Of a stretch of 64,000 bases of DNA, positions 61,317 through 64,000 are shown piece by piece; the stretch's first letter is position 1; every line of letters begins with the position of its first letter. The stretch is from positions 186,001-250,000 of the forward strand of contig CALKHN010000013.1 of NCBI GenBank assembly GCA_937991535.1, given 5' to 3'. The DNA is from an uncultured Sphingobacteriales bacterium (GTDB taxonomy: Bacteria > Bacteroidota > Bacteroidia > Chitinophagales > Chitinophagaceae). The notes under the pieces were generated by a model. The model ran no database searches, was not told where the DNA came from, and saw only the letters and a list, made by a program, of their open reading frames with translations. Both the position numbers and the translations under genes were made by a program.

Positions 61317-61504
61317 GATTTTAGATCAATATTTGATGCAAGTTAAGGTGGATAATTTGAAAACATGGCTATTGGTATGAGCGTCAATTAACGATAGCAT
61401 GAATACTACTTTCTTCGAATTTCAAATTTGAATTTTGATTTGCCTTTTGTGATTTGGTTCTTGTTATTTGCTTTTTGATACTATGTATTTCCCCGGATTT
61501 CCGG

Positions 61505-61535
61505 CTTCGGATTTCAAGCTTAAGACATCGGATTT
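61505..61535 (+). repeat. 31-base dispersed repeat, copy B
   Basis: CTTCGGATTTCAAGCTTAAG followed by ACATCGGATTT, 29 of 31 positions identical to copy A at 59594-59624. Around it, TTGGTTCTTG is repeated three times (near 61455, 61546 and 61559) in a T-rich, low-complexity gap of 252 bases. Confidence 0.6.
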
Positions 61536-61568
61536 GAAAATTTTTTGGTTCTTGTCTTTTGGTTCTTG

Positions 61569-63071
61569 CTATTTTTTACCCATTCTCTTCCTGATACTTT
61601 GCCAAACCGGTTGCACATCGGGTGAAAGTTTGAAATAGATAACGCTGCCGCCATACAACAAAACGAATGCGGCACTGCGTAAAAACAACCCCGTAAAGCC
61701 ATGCAGGTTCCTGAAAGCAAAATAACAGGCGGCATAACAACAAACCGCCACAATTATGGTATAAAAGCTGGCAGGCGTAAAAGGTTGTAGTTTGAATTTT
61801 TTGTATAAAAAAACCAACCGTATCATATTGTAAAGAGATACTGAAACCAGCGTTGCGATAGCCGGACCGACTATGCCGTATTGTTTTGCCATTATATAAG
61901 TAAGTGGCAGAGTTACTGCCAGCAAAACAACCCCGCTTATGAGCTCAAATCTCCAGTAGTTAGACGTGCCGATAATCTGTGCGTTGAGGCCGGTGCCCAG
62001 GTCTATAACTTTGGTTAGGCCAATGAACATAAAGGCACTGAAGCCCAAAGCATATTCGGGCTTAAGCTTAAATGTAAACACCGCTTCTGTATAATTAAGC
62101 GCTATTAATATAAAAATACCCACAGCAAACAACAACAGGTTGATGGATGAACGCTGGTAAATTTTTTGAAGTGTTCGCAGGTCTTTATCCTTCCAGGCCT
62201 GTGAAAGATGGGCAATGGTTGCTGCAATCACTCCTCTTTGAGGCGCCTGTATGATGCTTGTCATGGTTTGGGCAAGCGTAAATATGGCAGCCTTCTCCAA
62301 TCCGTCTTCCAGTACTGATGCAATTACCATGGTATCAAATATGCCCGACAACGTAAAGACCAGCATACCCGAATACACAAAAAGACAGAAAGAAACGATC
62401 TTAGCCGACAATCGTCGGGTAACCTTGCTTATGGAGAAACTAAGGTGCAGCTTACCCGTTGCCGCAAGATATATAAGCAAGCTGATGGCCACAAGCGGAT
62501 AACCAAATATATACAGCTTAATGAACACATCAAAATCGGTAATTACCTGAAAAACAAATAATACGATCAACACCGTCGTCCATAACCGCCACTGCACTTC
62601 CCGCAAAAAATTGGTAACAACAGGTCTCCGGATGCTTTGGGTATATGCTTCGAGGATAGTATATACAGTAAGCCCAAGCCCCATGGGGAAAATCCAGAAA
62701 TAATAATTCACCAGTTGCGGTGCATTAGCGCTGTATTTTTTGATTACGAGGTCTTTAAACAGCCAGCCGCCAATGGCCACCATTACAAAGCCTGCAAGCC
62801 CTACTGCCAGTGCTAAAGAAAGTATGTCATTTTTGTGATCAGGAAGATGATGGCTGTAATAAGGGTAAAACTTGAAGATAAAAGAAGGCATGCCGAACGT
62901 TGCTAATGCCTGCATCATTGTTGAAACAGCAATAAACACCTGAGTAAGTCCATACTGGTCTGTAGTAAACAGCCCTTCCCGGGTAAAGAAATACACATTG
63001 AGCATACCCACAGCAAAACCCATATATATCACTAAGGAGGAAATAATGCTCTGCCTTCTGATTGTGCTCAT
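61569..63071 (-). CDS. Polysaccharide/oligosaccharide flippase (Wzx/MOP family)
   Basis: A 500-residue membrane protein with about 14 hydrophobic helices from the first residues on (MSTIRRQSIISSLVIYMGFAVGMLNVYFF). It has the MOP-superfamily layout and matches the flippases of O-antigen, teichoic acid or extracellular polysaccharide: GLTQVFIAVSTMMQALATFG, ANAPQLVNYYFWIFPMGLGL and the Thr-rich loops between helices. It would move lipid-linked sugars across the inner membrane. The frame is open 59 codons upstream of the chosen ATG (63069-63071), but that stretch is hydrophilic and a TATCTTTA box lies four bases before this ATG, so I use the shorter form. No glycosyltransferase gene is nearby in the window. 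Confidence 0.85.
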   Translation of the reverse strand: MSTIRRQSIISSLVIYMGFAVGMLNVYFFTREGLFTTDQYGLTQVFIAVSTMMQALATFGMPSFIFKFYPYYSHHLPDHKNDILSLALAVGLAGFVMVAIGGWLFKDLVIKKYSANAPQLVNYYFWIFPMGLGLTVYTILEAYTQSIRRPVVTNFLREVQWRLWTTVLIVLFVFQVITDFDVFIKLYIFGYPLVAISLLIYLAATGKLHLSFSISKVTRRLSAKIVSFCLFVYSGMLVFTLSGIFDTMVIASVLEDGLEKAAIFTLAQTMTSIIQAPQRGVIAATIAHLSQAWKDKDLRTLQKIYQRSSINLLLFAVGIFILIALNYTEAVFTFKLKPEYALGFSAFMFIGLTKVIDLGTGLNAQIIGTSNYWRFELISGVVLLAVTLPLTYIMAKQYGIVGPAIATLVSVSLYNMIRLVFLYKKFKLQPFTPASFYTIIVAVCCYAACYFAFRNLHGFTGLFLRSAAFVLLYGGSVIYFKLSPDVQPVWQSIRKRMGKK

Positions 63072-63274
63072 GCGGTAAAGATAATCCTGTAAAATAAAAA
63101 CTATTCCCGGCTCCTGCACATATTTGTTAATGAGCAAATTGCCGGCAGCATTTTGTATTGGCAAAGGCTGGAAAGAAATTGCCTTACTCTGGCTCGCCTT
63201 TTCCGGGGTTGACTGTTTGCTTGAACAATTCAGTTCATCATCAAACAACCATTCAAAAAATTAAAATTTGGTTT

Positions 63275-63535
63275 ATGAGTTGCTGTGGTAAAAAAACAGC
63301 CGCGCTAAATGCCGGGTCTTATCTGCATTCACCGACGCCGAATCATAAAAAAGTGAACATGGGAACTGCTTTTGGTACAGTTCAAATTGAATATACAGGA
63401 AACGCGGGATTTAGTATGACCGGGAGCAGAACAGGCAGGCGGTACAATTTTAACAGAAAAGGCGAAGTGCTGATCGCTGATCCGCAAGACGAAGCCGGTT
63501 TGCTGATCTATCCCAATCTGCAAAAAAACAGGTAA
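63275..63535 (+). CDS. Small Cys-containing protein of unknown function
   Basis: An 86-residue protein starting MSCCGKKTAALNAG, with a vicinal Cys pair at 3-4. After a linker (about 15-30) it has a beta-rich domain: FGTVQIEYTGNAGFSMTG, RTGRRYNFNRKGEVLIADPQDEAGLLIYPNLQ. The TGRRYNF...EVLIADPQDEAGL pattern is one I associate with small proteins in phages and in Bacteroidota, but a family is not certain. It starts with an ATG that follows an AAATTTG-like box. Its stop codon is one base away from the stop codon of ispG, which is on the opposite strand. The longer frame upstream is antisense to the flippase gene start and is not used. Confidence 0.55.
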   Translation: MSCCGKKTAALNAGSYLHSPTPNHKKVNMGTAFGTVQIEYTGNAGFSMTGSRTGRRYNFNRKGEVLIADPQDEAGLLIYPNLQKNR

Positions 63536-63536
63536 A

Positions 63537-64000
63537 TCAGGGCTCTACCCATACTTCACTTTCTTTAAGCAACTTAATAAGTTCCTCAACGGCTATACTG
63601 CTGTCTACGGAACGCTTCACTACTTCCTTTCCCCTGTATAAAGTTATTTTGCCCGGCCCGCTGCCTACATAGCCAAAATCGGCATCAGCCATTTCACCGG
63701 GACCGTTTACGATGCATCCCATAATAGCAATCTTAACGCCTTTGAGATGATTGGTAACTGCACGTATTTTGGCAGTGGTTTCCTGTAAATCAAATAAGGT
63801 TCTGCCGCAGGAAGGGCAGGAAATGTATTCGGTTTTTGAAATGCGCGTACGCGTTGCCTGGAGGATGCTGAAAGCCGTGCTGTTGATAAATTGCTCAGGG
63901 CTTTTATTATCAACATAATTTCTTCCACTGGCATTGAGTTGCCCGTAACTACTGGCAAGCAGTGCATAGCTGCCTGCAGTCATCCCCAAACAAATACCAT
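63537..64000 (-). CDS. ispG: 4-hydroxy-3-methylbut-2-en-1-yl diphosphate synthase, C-terminal part (5' end outside window)
   Basis: The last 154 codons of IspG (GcpE), the iron-sulfur enzyme of the MEP isoprenoid pathway. The 4Fe-4S ligands are visible in EYISCPSCGRTLFDLQ (two Cys) and GCIVNGPGEMADADFGYVGSGPGKI (third Cys), followed by a conserved acidic region. The protein continues beyond the right edge of the window, where the (beta/alpha)8 domain must lie. Bacteroidota and Chlamydiae often have a long form with an extra domain between barrel and reductase part; whether this gene has it cannot be seen here. Its stop is one base from that of the small convergent gene. Confidence 0.93.
   Translation of the reverse strand, partial: GICLGMTAGSYALLASSYGQLNASGRNYVDNKSPEQFINSTAFSILQATRTRISKTEYISCPSCGRTLFDLQETTAKIRAVTNHLKGVKIAIMGCIVNGPGEMADADFGYVGSGPGKITLYRGKEVVKRSVDSSIAVEELIKLLKESEVWVEP

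Noticed and set aside
1..64000. tRNA, rRNA, prophage, transposase or integrase genes
   Set aside because: All larger gaps were read for them on both strands and none was recognised.

Overview
The window looks like chromosome of a member of the Bacteroidota, most likely the family Chitinophagaceae or a close relative. Several lines of evidence agree. Promoters carry the Bacteroidota -7 box TAnnTTTG. One protein ends in a type IX secretion (T9SS) sorting domain. There are long SusC/D-free glycosidase clusters, a DUF5117/DUF4953-type zinc protease, and a GH3-auxin-family enzyme of the bacterial type. The intergenic repeats are of kinds I associate with that family. Genus-level placement is inference.

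Layout. 1-2.2 kb: a rhomboid protease (cut by the window edge) and the rRNA methyltransferase gene rlmD, both on the minus strand. 2.4-2.6 kb: an unexplained minus-strand transcription unit with promoter and terminator but no sizeable ORF. 2.7-7.9 kb: a helical-repeat protein, a CbpA/CbpM chaperone pair, the N-terminal stump of a sialidase/BNR protein, an HpcH/HpaI aldolase and a Gfo/Idh/MocA oxidoreductase. 8-10.5 kb: a secreted glycosidase-like protein. 10.7-20.4 kb: mostly housekeeping (thioredoxin-like protein, SurA-like isomerase, metF, lptB, GH3 family, fabG, TolB-like propeller). 20.4-31.7 kb: a minus-strand glycan-degradation cluster (two GH106-like rhamnosidases, a GH39-like enzyme, an arabinose/fucose isomerase-like enzyme, a lipoprotein) facing a divergent AraC-type regulator with a likely operator. 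31.7-36.8 kb: a SanA-like protein and a pair of amidohydrolases. 37-42.2 kb: a large lipoprotein, a T9SS cargo protein, Sco1 and DUF420. 42.2-48.3 kb: a complete RND efflux system. 48.3-52.8 kb: metallo-beta-lactamase fold protein, a two-component system, DUF1003, DoxX-like protein. 52.9-55.6 kb: zinc protease. 55.9-58.5 kb: an AT-rich AlwI-type restriction-modification island. 58.6-64 kb: lipid A acyltransferase, nadB, a polysaccharide flippase, a small Cys-rich protein and the 3' end of ispG.

How the parts may work together. The 20-31 kb genes would remove rhamnose and other terminal sugars from a complex glycan and feed the sugars to an isomerase under AraC-type control; the substrate is not known. 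Sco1 and DUF420 point to cytochrome oxidase maturation. LptB, LpxL and the flippase belong to envelope biogenesis. No tRNA, rRNA, CRISPR array, transposase or integrase was seen. The most intriguing unexplained items are the minus-strand RNA candidate at about 2.4-2.58 kb, the three-way-junction repeat at 18.2 kb, the TAnnTTTG-ATG (leaderless-looking) starts, and a possible group II intron relic inside the efflux operon.
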